From the NCBI GenBank assembly GCA_016873295.1, contig VGXM01000018.1, positions 1-54,500 on the forward strand: 54,500 nt of DNA. Direction: 5' to 3'. Positions 8,729 to 16,515 of this stretch are shown piece after piece. Under the pieces are notes generated by a model. That model did no database searches. It was not told the origin of the DNA and worked only from the letters and a program-made list of their open reading frames with translations. The stretch comes from Phycisphaerae bacterium (GTDB lineage: Bacteria > Planctomycetota > Phycisphaerae > Phycisphaerales > UBA1924). Both the position numbers and the translations under genes were made by a program. Position 1 is the first letter of the stretch, and every line of letters begins with the position of its first letter.

Positions 8729-9409
8729 ATGGCGCGTTCTTCCGCACGAACCAAGAGGGCACGCAGGTCGGGCGCGATGGTGAGCCGCCGCGCCAGGACG
8801 GTGTGGGTGTCGCTGGTCATGTCGATGACGGTGGTGGGGGGGTTGCTGTGGGCCCTGGACACGAATGAGGGCCCGCGGTTGTCGGGGCGGGCGCTTCCGT
8901 CGCTGATCGCGTCGACGACGCCCGGCTCGCTGGAGACGATCTTCAACACGCGTGCGCCGCTCGATTCGGAGCGGTGGCAGGCGATCGTGATCCATCACTC
9001 GGCGTCGCCGTTCGGCACGGCGGAGTCGCTCAACGCCCAGGCCCGGGCCGCCGGTCTGCAGGGCATGGGGCATCACTTCGTGATCGGGAACGGGAACGGG
9101 ATGGACGACGGCGAGGTGCACGTTGGGTACCGGTGGCTGCGGCAGTCGCCCGGCGCCCACACGGCCGGTCCCAAGGGCGACTGGTACAACCGCAACGCCA
9201 TCGGGGTGTGCGTGGTCGGGAACTTCGACCGGCAGAAGCCGACGGCGGCGCAGTTGCGTCGGCTGGGCGAGGTGGTCCGGGCGCTTCAGGCCAAGTTCGG
9301 CATCGGCGCCGACAAGGTGTACCTGCACCGCGACCTGGCCCCGACGACCAGCCCCGGGCGTCTGTTCCCTGCGTCGTCGCTGCGGGACGAACTGCTGCGC
9401 GGGTCATGA
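8729..9409 (+). CDS. N-acetylmuramoyl-L-alanine amidase-fold protein (Amidase_2/PGRP), zinc ligand altered
   Basis: 226 residues from ATG 8729. A basic N-terminus and one membrane segment (VWVSLVMSMTVVGGLLWAL, about 25-43) suggest a signal anchor. The Amidase_2 fold follows: IVIHHSAS with the first zinc histidine at 89, HFVIGNGNGMDDGEVHVGY, and the second histidine in LHRDL at 200. The third ligand position, eight residues on, is Ser208 (PTTSPG) rather than the Cys of T7 lysozyme and catalytic PGRPs; Ser there is typical of non-catalytic PGRPs. Likely binds peptidoglycan; catalysis is doubtful. An upstream in-frame start at 8618 was rejected because the extra residues look non-coding. Confidence 0.8.
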   Translation: MARSSARTKRARRSGAMVSRRARTVWVSLVMSMTVVGGLLWALDTNEGPRLSGRALPSLIASTTPGSLETIFNTRAPLDSERWQAIVIHHSASPFGTAESLNAQARAAGLQGMGHHFVIGNGNGMDDGEVHVGYRWLRQSPGAHTAGPKGDWYNRNAIGVCVVGNFDRQKPTAAQLRRLGEVVRALQAKFGIGADKVYLHRDLAPTTSPGRLFPASSLRDELLRGS

Positions 9410-9718
9410 GGGCCCGGGGTGGGGCGTCGGCACCTCCCATCTTGTTTTTCGGACATTGGCCCGCCCGGGGGCATCGCCTGCAACCGAAGCGGCATGGCCC
9501 GTGCTATCTTTGGTCGGAGCCGGCGTTCGGCCGCTCAGGCCGGGTGGAGGCCCGCGGTCTGCGGGCTGGTGGGTTTGCCGGTGGGCCCGGCGGGGCCTGG
9601 TGTGTGCGATGCCTGAAGCGCCGGGGCGCGCTTGCCGAATCCACTCCGGCGGTCCGCTGAGGGCGGGCTGGGCGACGGGCTCGAAGGTTTGCAGTTTGAT
9701 CGGGAGGGGTCTGGGTTG
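9410..9718. other. intergenic region with kinase promoter, no gene
   Basis: About 300 bp between the amidase-fold gene and the kinase gene. It has an AT-richer patch (TTGTTTTTCGGACATTGG near 9440) and a TATCTT box. No coding sequence is supported; the in-frame extension of the kinase to 9632 lacks kinase-like sequence. Confidence 0.6.
9502..9510 (+). promoter_or_regulatory. extended -10 TGCTATCTT upstream of kinase
   Basis: The GCTATCTTT motif also appears in the speA promoter on the other strand (CGCTATCTTTTG), which supports it as a -10 box in this genome. The transcript would have a leader of about 200 nt. Confidence 0.4.
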
Positions 9719-10621
9719 GTGTCAGAACTGAAAGCCGGCGACTCGGTGGAAGGCTACCGCATCCTCGCGGTGATCGGTCGGGGTGCGGCGTCGATCATCT
9801 ACCTGGTCACGGACCCCAAGTCCAAGCAGGTGCACGCGCTCAAGCACGTGAAGAAGCACGAGTCGCAGGACGCGCGATTCCTGGAGCAGGCGGAGAACGA
9901 GTCGCGGGTGAGCGCGCGGCTGTCGCATCCGGGTCTGCGGCGCGTGGAGCGGGTGATCAAGAAGTCGGCGGGGATCTTCAGCGGGGCCAACGAGCTGTGG
10001 CTGGTGATGGACTGGGTGGACGGGACGAGCGTGGACCGTTCTCCGCCGCGGACGCCCCTGGACGCGGTGCACGTTTTTCACCAGGTGGCCGAGGCGTTGG
10101 CGCACATGCACGACCAGGGGTTCGTGCACGCGGACATGAAGCCGAACAACATCATCGTGTCGGAGGACGGGACGGCGCAGGTGATCGACCTGGGTCAGAG
10201 CTGCGCCATCGGGACGGTGAAGCGGCGGATCCAGGGGACGCCGGACTACATCGCGCCCGAGCAGGTGCACCGGCGGCCGATCACGCCGCGGACGGACGTG
10301 TACAACCTGGGTGCGACGATGTACTGGTCGCTGACGCACCGGCCCATCCCGACGGCGATGCCCAAGGACGGCGAGTCGCTGGTCAGCTCGCTGGACGACG
10401 AGATGATCGAGAGGCCGGTGCCGGTCATCGACCTCAAGCCCGACATCGAGCCGCGCCTCAACGAGCTGATCATGCAGTGCGTCGAGGTGGACCCCGAGAA
10501 GCGTCCGGCGGACATGCGTTTCGTCGCCGACCGCCTGAACCTCATCTACGCGATCCTCAAGGCGCGGGCCAACGACGGCACGCGCCTGGCGGACGCAACG
10601 AGCAACGCGCCCGGCCGGTGA
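9719..10621 (+). CDS. Hanks-type serine/threonine protein kinase
   Basis: 300 residues, essentially only a kinase domain, with no membrane segment or sensor domain, so probably cytosolic. Motifs: glycine loop IGRGAASIIYLV, ATP lysine in HALKHVKK, catalytic loop HADMKPNNIIV (His137, Asp139; the usual HRD arginine is Ala), metal-binding DLG in place of DFG, and APEQV with a GTPDYIAPEQ activation segment. Start GTG 9719 is preceded by GGGAGGGG about 10 bases upstream; an ATG at 9632 gives a non-kinase-like extension. A metallophosphoesterase gene follows about 20-100 bp downstream on the same strand, suggesting an opposed kinase-phosphatase pair. Confidence 0.9.
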   Translation: MSELKAGDSVEGYRILAVIGRGAASIIYLVTDPKSKQVHALKHVKKHESQDARFLEQAENESRVSARLSHPGLRRVERVIKKSAGIFSGANELWLVMDWVDGTSVDRSPPRTPLDAVHVFHQVAEALAHMHDQGFVHADMKPNNIIVSEDGTAQVIDLGQSCAIGTVKRRIQGTPDYIAPEQVHRRPITPRTDVYNLGATMYWSLTHRPIPTAMPKDGESLVSSLDDEMIERPVPVIDLKPDIEPRLNELIMQCVEVDPEKRPADMRFVADRLNLIYAILKARANDGTRLADATSNAPGR

Positions 10622-10643
10622 GCCCGGGGCGATGACAGCGTGA

Positions 10644-11663
10644 ATGACGCGGCGCCGGAGGCGCCGCGTCGCAAGATCCTGGACCCGCCCGCCGCGTGAC
10701 TGGCAAGCCGCGGGGGCCGAGGGCGGCGTGCCCGTGTTCCCCGACCTGAACCTCAACTCCGCGGACGACGTTGCCGGCGTGCTTCGTGGCGGCGCCGAGG
10801 CCAACCGCACGGCGCGGTGCCGGTCGGGGTCGATCGACCAGATCTCGGGCCCGGGTCGGCTGATCGCGACGGGGGACCTGCACGACAACCCGCTGCACCT
10901 GTCGCGGCTGGTCGAGGCGGCGGGGCTGGGGCACGGCGTGCTCGCCGTCGCGCCCGGCGCGCCCGCCCCGGTGCCGTCGCACCTGGTGCTCCACGAGGTC
11001 ATCCATTCCGACCGGCTGGTGAACGGGATGGACTTCAGCTACCGGGCCCTGGCCCGGGTGGCGGCGCTGAAGGCGGCGTACCCCGAGCATGTGCACACGC
11101 TGCTGGCGAACCACGAGCTGGCCCAGCTCACGGGGGCGGACGTCATGAAGGGCGGGGTGCGGTGCGTGCAGGCCTTCAACGACGCGCTGGACTGCACGTT
11201 CTCGGCCCGGGCGGGCACGGTGCGTGAGGCGATCGCCGAGTTCGTGCGTTCGATGCCGCTGGCGTTGCGGGTGACGTGCGCGGGGCCGGCGTCGGGGCGG
11301 GTCATCCTGTGCGCCCACAGCCTGCCCTCGCCGGAGATGATGGGGAAGTTCGACCCGCGGATCCTGTTTCGCGGGTTGACGGAGGACGACTATCGCTCGC
11401 GGACGGGGTCGGCGTACATGATGGTGTGGGGTCGGCGCTACGACGCCGAGCAGCTCGAGGACCTGGTGGAGCGGTGGGGGATCAACCTGTTTCTGCTGGG
11501 GCACGACTTCTCGGAGGAGGGCGTGCACGTGGTGCCGCCCAACGCGGTGGTGCTCAACAGCGACCACGACCGGGGGGTGTACCTGCCGGTGGACCTGTCG
11601 GAGGTGCTCACCGCCGAGCAGGCCGTCGCGCGGGCCGTGCCGCTGGGGCACGGCGCGGACTGA
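10644..11663 (+). CDS. calcineurin-like metallophosphoesterase
   Basis: 339 residues from ATG 10644, or 311 from GTG 10728. Metallophosphoesterase motifs: GDLHDN (metal-binding Asp/His/Asp, family GDxHG/D), NHE (LLANHELAQL), an internal CAHS and GHD near the C-terminus. This suggests a PPP-like protein or nucleotide phosphatase. The first ~28 residues in this frame are arginine-rich and look unnatural, whereas the frame starting GTG 10640 reads a protein-like MNDAAPEAPRRKILDPPAA before a TGA. A single-base shift near 10690-10700 would join the two, so either the gene has a frameshift or the true start is GTG 10728. Adjacent to a Ser/Thr kinase gene. Confidence 0.75.
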   Translation: MTRRRRRRVARSWTRPPRDWQAAGAEGGVPVFPDLNLNSADDVAGVLRGGAEANRTARCRSGSIDQISGPGRLIATGDLHDNPLHLSRLVEAAGLGHGVLAVAPGAPAPVPSHLVLHEVIHSDRLVNGMDFSYRALARVAALKAAYPEHVHTLLANHELAQLTGADVMKGGVRCVQAFNDALDCTFSARAGTVREAIAEFVRSMPLALRVTCAGPASGRVILCAHSLPSPEMMGKFDPRILFRGLTEDDYRSRTGSAYMMVWGRRYDAEQLEDLVERWGINLFLLGHDFSEEGVHVVPPNAVVLNSDHDRGVYLPVDLSEVLTAEQAVARAVPLGHGAD

Positions 11664-11692
11664 TGGCGGGCGTGCGGGCGCGGCGTTCTCGT

Positions 11693-11698
11693 ATACTG
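11693..11698 (+). promoter_or_regulatory. -10-like TATACT before double-YHS gene
   Basis: TATACT 27 bp upstream of ATG 11726, in the short gap after the phosphoesterase. No clear -35 box. Confidence 0.35.
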
Positions 11699-11725
11699 CG
11701 GCGGCGGGGGGAACGGAGGGTGTCG

Positions 11726-12769
11726 ATGCTCGCCCTGGTGCTCAGCGCGGCGATCGGGTTGGTTGGGCCGCCCAGGACGGTGGGCATGGACGCGGTGGAG
11801 TTGGTCGCCGGGCGCGAGGTGGCGGGGCAGGAGGCGCTCCAGGTCGAGCACGAGGGTCATCGGTACCTGTTCGCGACCGAGGCATCGCGGGCCGCTTTTC
11901 TGGCGCGTCCCGGCACGTACGAGGTGCAGCTTGGGGGAGCGTGCGCCCGGATGGGCCCGCTGTCGGGCCTGGGGCGCACGGACCTGTTCGCGGTCCATGA
12001 CGGGCGGCTGTACCTGTTCGCCAGCGAGGCGTGCAGGTCGACGTTCCTGGCGGATCCTGAGGCGCTGCTGGAGCGTGCGGACGCGGCGCCAGCGCCCTCG
12101 CCGGAGGAGGCCCGCCGGGGCGCGGCGGTTCTCGAGCGCGCTCTGGCGGCGATGGGGGGGCGGGCGGCGGTGCGGGGGCTCACGAGCCTCCGGCTGGCGC
12201 AGTCGCAGCGGGTCAGGTCGGGCGGGCGCGAGTACACCCACCGGCAGGCGTGGACATTCCGGTTCCCGAACGGCCTGCACGTCGTGGACGCGTGGGACGA
12301 GCGGGAGTGGTCGATGACGCTGGCGGGTGAGAGGGGCTGGTTCGGCGGCGCCGACGCGCGGCCCATGGTCCAGAGCCAGCGCGAGGCGATGGAGCGCGAG
12401 TTACTCCACGACCCGATCGTCCTGCTCCGCCTGTTCGCGGAGGGCGGGTTGACGGTCCGGTTCGACGGGACCGAGGGCGGTACGGATCTCGTGGAGGCGC
12501 ACGCGCAGGGCGTGACCACGACCCTTGGGATCGACGGGTTGAGCGGGCGCGTGGTCGCGGCGCGGTACCGGGGGCGCGGGCCCGGCTCGAAGATCGTGGC
12601 GACGGAGGCGAGATTCGGCGGGTTCCGCGAGCAAGCCGGGGTGTGGGTCCCCACGCGAGTCGAGGTCTACTCGCTCGGCGCCGAAAAGCCGCACACCGTG
12701 AGGGAATGCGCCGAGGTCAGGGCCAACGTCGCCGACGACACCGCGGTGTTCGAGCCCCCAACCCCCTGA
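11726..12769 (+). CDS. secreted protein with two YHS-like domains and a LolA-like C-terminal domain
   Basis: 347 residues. ATG 11726 has GGAGG 6 bases upstream; GTG 11720 is an in-frame alternative. A short hydrophobic signal (MLALVLSAAIGLVG) precedes two YHS-like units, each with the pattern G-x-x-Y-L-F-x-x-E-A-x-R-x-x-F (HRYLFATEASRAAFLARP and GRLYLFASEACRSTFLADP). YHS domains bind or sense metals; only the second unit and a nearby GACARM carry cysteine. The remaining ~210 residues look like a lipoprotein-carrier-type beta fold (LRLAQSQRVRSGGREYTHRQ onward). Function unknown; a periplasmic metal or lipid role is possible. It lies just upstream of an SRPBCC gene. Confidence 0.7.
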   Translation: MLALVLSAAIGLVGPPRTVGMDAVELVAGREVAGQEALQVEHEGHRYLFATEASRAAFLARPGTYEVQLGGACARMGPLSGLGRTDLFAVHDGRLYLFASEACRSTFLADPEALLERADAAPAPSPEEARRGAAVLERALAAMGGRAAVRGLTSLRLAQSQRVRSGGREYTHRQAWTFRFPNGLHVVDAWDEREWSMTLAGERGWFGGADARPMVQSQREAMERELLHDPIVLLRLFAEGGLTVRFDGTEGGTDLVEAHAQGVTTTLGIDGLSGRVVAARYRGRGPGSKIVATEARFGGFREQAGVWVPTRVEVYSLGAEKPHTVRECAEVRANVADDTAVFEPPTP

Positions 12770-12778
12770 GGGAAGCGC

Positions 12779-13225
12779 ATGAAACAGGTGGTCGCGATCG
12801 AGACGATGGACGTCCCGCCCGAGCGGGCCTTCTCGGTTCTGACGGATCTGGCCCACGCGGCGGGGCGGGTCAAGGGCATCACGAAGCTCGAGGTGCTCAC
12901 GCCCGGCATGGTCGGCAAGGGCACGCGCTTCCGCGAGACCCGCGTGATGTTCGGGAAGGAGGCGACGGAGGAGATGGAGATCACGGCGTTCGACCCGCCG
13001 CGGTCGTACACCGTGGAGGCGTGGAGCCACGGGTGCCACTACGTGTCGGTGCTGGCGGTGCGGCCCGACGAGGCGGGGTCGGTGGTGGAGATGACTTTCA
13101 GCGCCACGCCACTGTCGTTCATGGCCAAGGTTCTGTCGCCGCTCATGGGGCTCATGGCGCGGTCGTGCCGGAAGATGATGCGGCAGGACCTGGCGGACCT
13201 CAAGGCGGCGGCGGAGGCGGCATGA
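12779..13225 (+). CDS. SRPBCC (START/polyketide cyclase-like) family protein
   Basis: 148 residues. The pattern fits the SRPBCC helix-grip fold: an initial strand KQVVAIETMDVPPERAFSVL, then a helix, then alternating strands (TRFRETRVMFGKEATEEMEI, RSYTVEAWSHGCHYVSVLAV) and a long C-terminal helix. These proteins hold hydrophobic ligands in a central cavity; the ligand here cannot be inferred. No signal peptide, so cytosolic. The stop overlaps the next gene's ATG (ATGA), implying co-translation with the sugar-isomerase-like protein. GGGAA lies just upstream of the start. Confidence 0.8.
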   Translation: MKQVVAIETMDVPPERAFSVLTDLAHAAGRVKGITKLEVLTPGMVGKGTRFRETRVMFGKEATEEMEITAFDPPRSYTVEAWSHGCHYVSVLAVRPDEAGSVVEMTFSATPLSFMAKVLSPLMGLMARSCRKMMRQDLADLKAAAEAA

Positions 13226-14142
13226 GGGGGGCGGGCGTGGGGATCTCGCGTCGGGCGATCGGGAAGGCGATGCTGGCGGCGGGGGCCGGGGTGGTCGCCG
13301 GGGCGCCGCCGCGGCTGGCGCGGGCGATGGTCCGGGCGGCGCTCGGGCCTCGCGATGATACCGCGGCGGAGCGGCTGGGCTGGCGGCTGGGGTGCCAGGC
13401 CTGGACGTTCCGCGACCGCACCTGCATCGAGGCGGTGGAGACGGCGGGGCGGCTGGGGCTCAGGACCATCGAGCTGTACCCCGGGCAGGCGCTGGCGCCG
13501 AACGACGCGTCGAAGGTCGGGCCGGGGCTCGGCGCGGGCGCGGTCGAACGCCTGCGCGGGACGCTGGACCGGGCGGGCGTGCGGGCGGCGTGCTTCGGGG
13601 TGACGGAGCCGAGCGCCGACGAGAAGGAAGCCCGGGCGCACCTGGGCTTCTGTGCGCGGCTCGGGATCGAGACCATGACGTGCGAGCCGGAGCCGGGCGC
13701 GTGGGCGATGCTGGCGCGGCTGGCGGAGGAGACGGGCGTGCGCCTCGCCTGCCACAACCACCCCAGGCCCAGCCGCTACTGGGAGCCCGAGGCGGTGCTG
13801 CGGGCGATCAAGGATCTGGGGTCGCGGGTGGGGTTCTGCGCCGACGTGGGGCACTGGCTGCGGTCGGGGCTGACGCCGGTGGAGTGCCTGGAGCGGTGCG
13901 AGGGTCGGCTGGTGTCGCTGCACCTCAAGGACACGCTGGTGCGCTCGGAGACGGACAAGCCCGACGTCGTCTTCGGTACGGGCGGGTGCGGCATGGAGGC
14001 CATGCTCGGCGAGCTGAAGCGCCAGGGGTTCCGCGGCGTGCTCTCGATCGAGTACGAGACGGGGTCGGGCGCAACGCTGGAGCGCGAGGTCGCCGAGTCG
14101 ATCCGGGTGTTCGACGCGGTCGCGGCCCGGTTGGCCGAGTGA
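13222..14142 (+). CDS. Tat-exported sugar phosphate isomerase/epimerase-like TIM-barrel protein
   Basis: 306 residues. The N-terminus carries a twin-arginine-like signal (ISRRAIGKAMLAAGAGVVAG). The rest is a xylose-isomerase-like TIM barrel (AP_endonuc_2): LGCQAWTFRDRTCIEAVETA, LRTIELYPGQ, ETMTCEPEPG, LACHNHPRPS, VGFCADVGHWLRSG, LVSLHLKDT and a terminal SIEYETG. Metal ligands expected in this family are present (Glu in CEPEP, His in HNH, Asp and His in DVGHW, His in LHLKD, Glu in IEYE). Planctomycetes have many such exported proteins, thought to act on carbohydrates; the substrate is unknown. It overlaps the SRPBCC gene by four bases. Confidence 0.85.
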   Translation: MRGAGVGISRRAIGKAMLAAGAGVVAGAPPRLARAMVRAALGPRDDTAAERLGWRLGCQAWTFRDRTCIEAVETAGRLGLRTIELYPGQALAPNDASKVGPGLGAGAVERLRGTLDRAGVRAACFGVTEPSADEKEARAHLGFCARLGIETMTCEPEPGAWAMLARLAEETGVRLACHNHPRPSRYWEPEAVLRAIKDLGSRVGFCADVGHWLRSGLTPVECLERCEGRLVSLHLKDTLVRSETDKPDVVFGTGGCGMEAMLGELKRQGFRGVLSIEYETGSGATLEREVAESIRVFDAVAARLAE

Positions 14143-14145
14143 ATC

Positions 14146-14225
14146 GGCGTGCCACGACGGTGCGGCACGGTCGTGTCGGCGGGAGGCACGACTGTCGGTC
14201 GGGGCCCCGGGAGTCGTGGCACGGT
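14146..14225. repeat. degenerate hairpin repeats between convergent genes
   Basis: Contains GCCACGACGGTGCGGCACGG, GGCACGACTGTCGG and GGGAGTCGTGGCAC, recognisable but decayed members of the CACGACTGT hairpin family. They fill the gap between the isomerase-like gene (plus) and speA (minus). Confidence 0.7.
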
Positions 14226-14269
14226 CGGGCGCGGCGGCGTCGGCCGCGCCCTCGTCGTCTGGCCCCTTG

Positions 14270-16270
14270 CTACTCCAGGTAGGTGTACCCCTCCATGCCC
14301 TGGTCGTAGAACTTGAGGAGGCTCTGGCCCTCGGGGACGGAGAGCTTGCCGGCGCGGACGGCCCTCTCGACGTCGCGGCGCATGGCCTGGATCAGGTCCT
14401 CGTGGTCGTACTGGACGTAGGCGAGGACCTCCTTGACCAGGTCGCCCTCGACGACCTCGTCGATGGAGTATCCCGGGCCGCCGGGCGTGTCGTCGAGCGT
14501 GACGTGGACGACGTGGGTGTCGCCGAAGAGGTTGTGCAGGTCGCCCAGCACCTCCTGGTAGGCCCCGAGGAGGAAGGCGCCGAGGTAATAGTGCTCGCCC
14601 TCGCGGAGCTCGTGGAGTTCGAGGGCGGGCTTGGAGGCGCGGCGGTCGACGAACTTGTCGACCTGCCCGTCCGAGTCGCAGGTGATGTCCGCCAGGATGC
14701 CGCGGCGGATGGGCTCCTCGCCCAGGCGGTGGATGGGGCAGATGGGGAAGAGCTGCTCGATGGCCCAGTGGTCGGGCATGCTCTGGAAGACGGAGAAGTT
14801 GACGTAGTAGATGTCGGAGAGGACCTGGGGGAGGTCGGTGAGGTCGTCGGGGAGCTCGCCCCGGGCCGAGGCGAGGTTGAGGATCTTGCGCCCCACGGCC
14901 CAGAAGAGGCGTTCGACCGCGGCCCGCATGGGCAGGCTCATGTACCCCAGGTTGAAGAGGCTCATGGCCTCGTCGCGGGCCAGGACCGCGTCGTGGTAGA
15001 CCTCGACGAGATTGGCCTTGGGGAGGCTCTCGTAGGCCTCGATCAGGTCCTTGACGGGCTGGGGGACTTCCTTCTCGCGGGCCATGGCGTCGCGGGTCTC
15101 CTCCATCTCGGGGTCGGAAGCAAAGCGGCTCTTGCCGACCACGTCCATGACGAGCATGGAGGAGTGGGCGACCATGGCCCGCCCGGACTCGCTGATGATG
15201 CGGGGGTGGGGGAGTTCGGCCGCGTCGCAGACGCTCTTGATGCGGTAGACCACGTCGCGGGCGTACTCGGCGACGGTGTAGTTGACGCTGGAGGCCCAGG
15301 CGGACTGGCTGCCGTCGTAGTCCACGCCCAGCCCGCCGCCGATGTCGATGGTATCGAGGCCGGCGCCGAGGCGCTTGAGCTCGGCGTAGATGTGGGCGAG
15401 CTCGTTGACGGCGGCCTTGATGTGCCGGATGTCGCAGACCTGGCTGCCGATGTGGAAGTGGATCATGTTGAGGCAGTCGGCCATGCCGTGCTTCTTGAGG
15501 TAGTCGAGGGCGTAGATGAGCTCGGAGACGAAGAGCCCGAACTTGGAGCGCATGCCCGAGGAGGACTCCCAGTTGCCGGCGCCCTGGGCGGAGGGCTTGA
15601 CGCGGACGCCGATGCGGGGCTTGACGCCGTAGCGCTTGGCGTGGTGCACGATCAGCTCCAGGTCGCTGAACCGCTCCACGACGGGGATGGCGTGCCGCCC
15701 GAGCTTGGTCGCGAGGATCACGGTCTCGATGAACTCGGAGTCCTTGAACCCGTTGCAGACGATGGGCATGTCGGGGAGGTTCTCGGTGAGGCCCAGGACG
15801 GCGAGGAGCTCGGGCTTGCTTCCGGCCTCGAGCCCGAAGCCCAGGCCCTTGCCCAGGTCGCGGATGTCCTCGCAGAGCTGGCGCTGCTGGTTGACCTTGA
15901 TGGGGTAGACGCAGCAGTAGGCCCCCTGGAAGTCGTGCTCGCGGATGGCCGAGTCGAAGGCCCCGCGGAGCTCGAGCAGGCGGTGCTTGAGCAGGTCCGG
16001 GAAGCGGATGACGACGGGGGTGGCGATCTCGCGCTCGCCCAGGGAGACGACCAGCTCAAAGAGGTCGATGGCCTGGGCGGGGTCCTTGGCGGGCAGGACC
16101 GTCAGGTGCCCCTTGTCGTTGACGCCGAAGTACCCCACGCCCCAGTCGTGGAGCCCGTAGAGGCGGGCCGAGTCGTCGAGGGTCCAGGGCGAGGGGCGGT
16201 CGGTGGCCCGTCGCTGGTGGTCGAGGCGGGCGGAGGGTGGGCCGATGCTGCTGCTGGTGATCGCGGCCAT
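14270..16270 (-). CDS. speA: biosynthetic arginine decarboxylase SpeA
   Basis: 666 residues (E. coli SpeA 658). A PLP fold-III decarboxylase converting arginine to agmatine, the first step of the agmatine route to putrescine. The PLP lysine is in CVYPIKVNQQ (Lys125). Further conserved blocks are GLEAGSKPEL, IGVRVKPSAQGAG, HFHIGSQVCDI, DIGGGLGVDYDGS, ISESGRAMVAHS and TCDSDGQVDKF with the active-site cysteine near residue 530. ATG 16270 was chosen because upstream in-frame sequence is low-complexity and non-coding. A promoter with TTGCTT and TATCTT spaced 16 bp lies about 200 bp upstream, giving a GC-rich leader with a CCCCCGCGAGGGGG hairpin. No speB is seen in the window. Confidence 0.96.
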   Translation of the reverse strand: MAAITSSSIGPPSARLDHQRRATDRPSPWTLDDSARLYGLHDWGVGYFGVNDKGHLTVLPAKDPAQAIDLFELVVSLGEREIATPVVIRFPDLLKHRLLELRGAFDSAIREHDFQGAYCCVYPIKVNQQRQLCEDIRDLGKGLGFGLEAGSKPELLAVLGLTENLPDMPIVCNGFKDSEFIETVILATKLGRHAIPVVERFSDLELIVHHAKRYGVKPRIGVRVKPSAQGAGNWESSSGMRSKFGLFVSELIYALDYLKKHGMADCLNMIHFHIGSQVCDIRHIKAAVNELAHIYAELKRLGAGLDTIDIGGGLGVDYDGSQSAWASSVNYTVAEYARDVVYRIKSVCDAAELPHPRIISESGRAMVAHSSMLVMDVVGKSRFASDPEMEETRDAMAREKEVPQPVKDLIEAYESLPKANLVEVYHDAVLARDEAMSLFNLGYMSLPMRAAVERLFWAVGRKILNLASARGELPDDLTDLPQVLSDIYYVNFSVFQSMPDHWAIEQLFPICPIHRLGEEPIRRGILADITCDSDGQVDKFVDRRASKPALELHELREGEHYYLGAFLLGAYQEVLGDLHNLFGDTHVVHVTLDDTPGGPGYSIDEVVEGDLVKEVLAYVQYDHEDLIQAMRRDVERAVRAGKLSVPEGQSLLKFYDQGMEGYTYLE

Positions 16271-16466
16271 GGTGCGCTGCGTTCCCCCGCGAGGGGGGCC
16301 TGTCGCCCGTGGGCCCGTGTGAGCCCGTGGGGAAGGGGCGGGGCGTCGCGGTCGCCGGAGGAACTCCGGAGAAGGCTCCGTGCACGCGCTGGTGCGCGTG
16401 CCGGCGACGTGGTCCGGCCACCCGTCCGGCCCCACCGCCCCGCGCCGCGTCGACCGCGGCGCTCAA

Positions 16467-16494
16467 AAGATAGCGATTCCGCGCCGGCAAGCAA
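16467..16494 (-). promoter_or_regulatory. speA promoter TTGCTT-N16-TATCTT
   Basis: On the minus strand TTGCTT and TATCTT are separated by 16 bp, in the gap between phhA and speA. The -10 context GCTATCTTT recurs before the kinase gene. The predicted leader is about 190 nt. Confidence 0.5.
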
Positions 16495-16515
16495 GCCCGA
16501 TTTGCGGCCGGCGCC

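Noticed and set aside
9632..9718. N-terminal extension of the kinase from ATG 9632
   Set aside because: The extra 29 residues are low-complexity and the ribosome site lies before GTG 9719.
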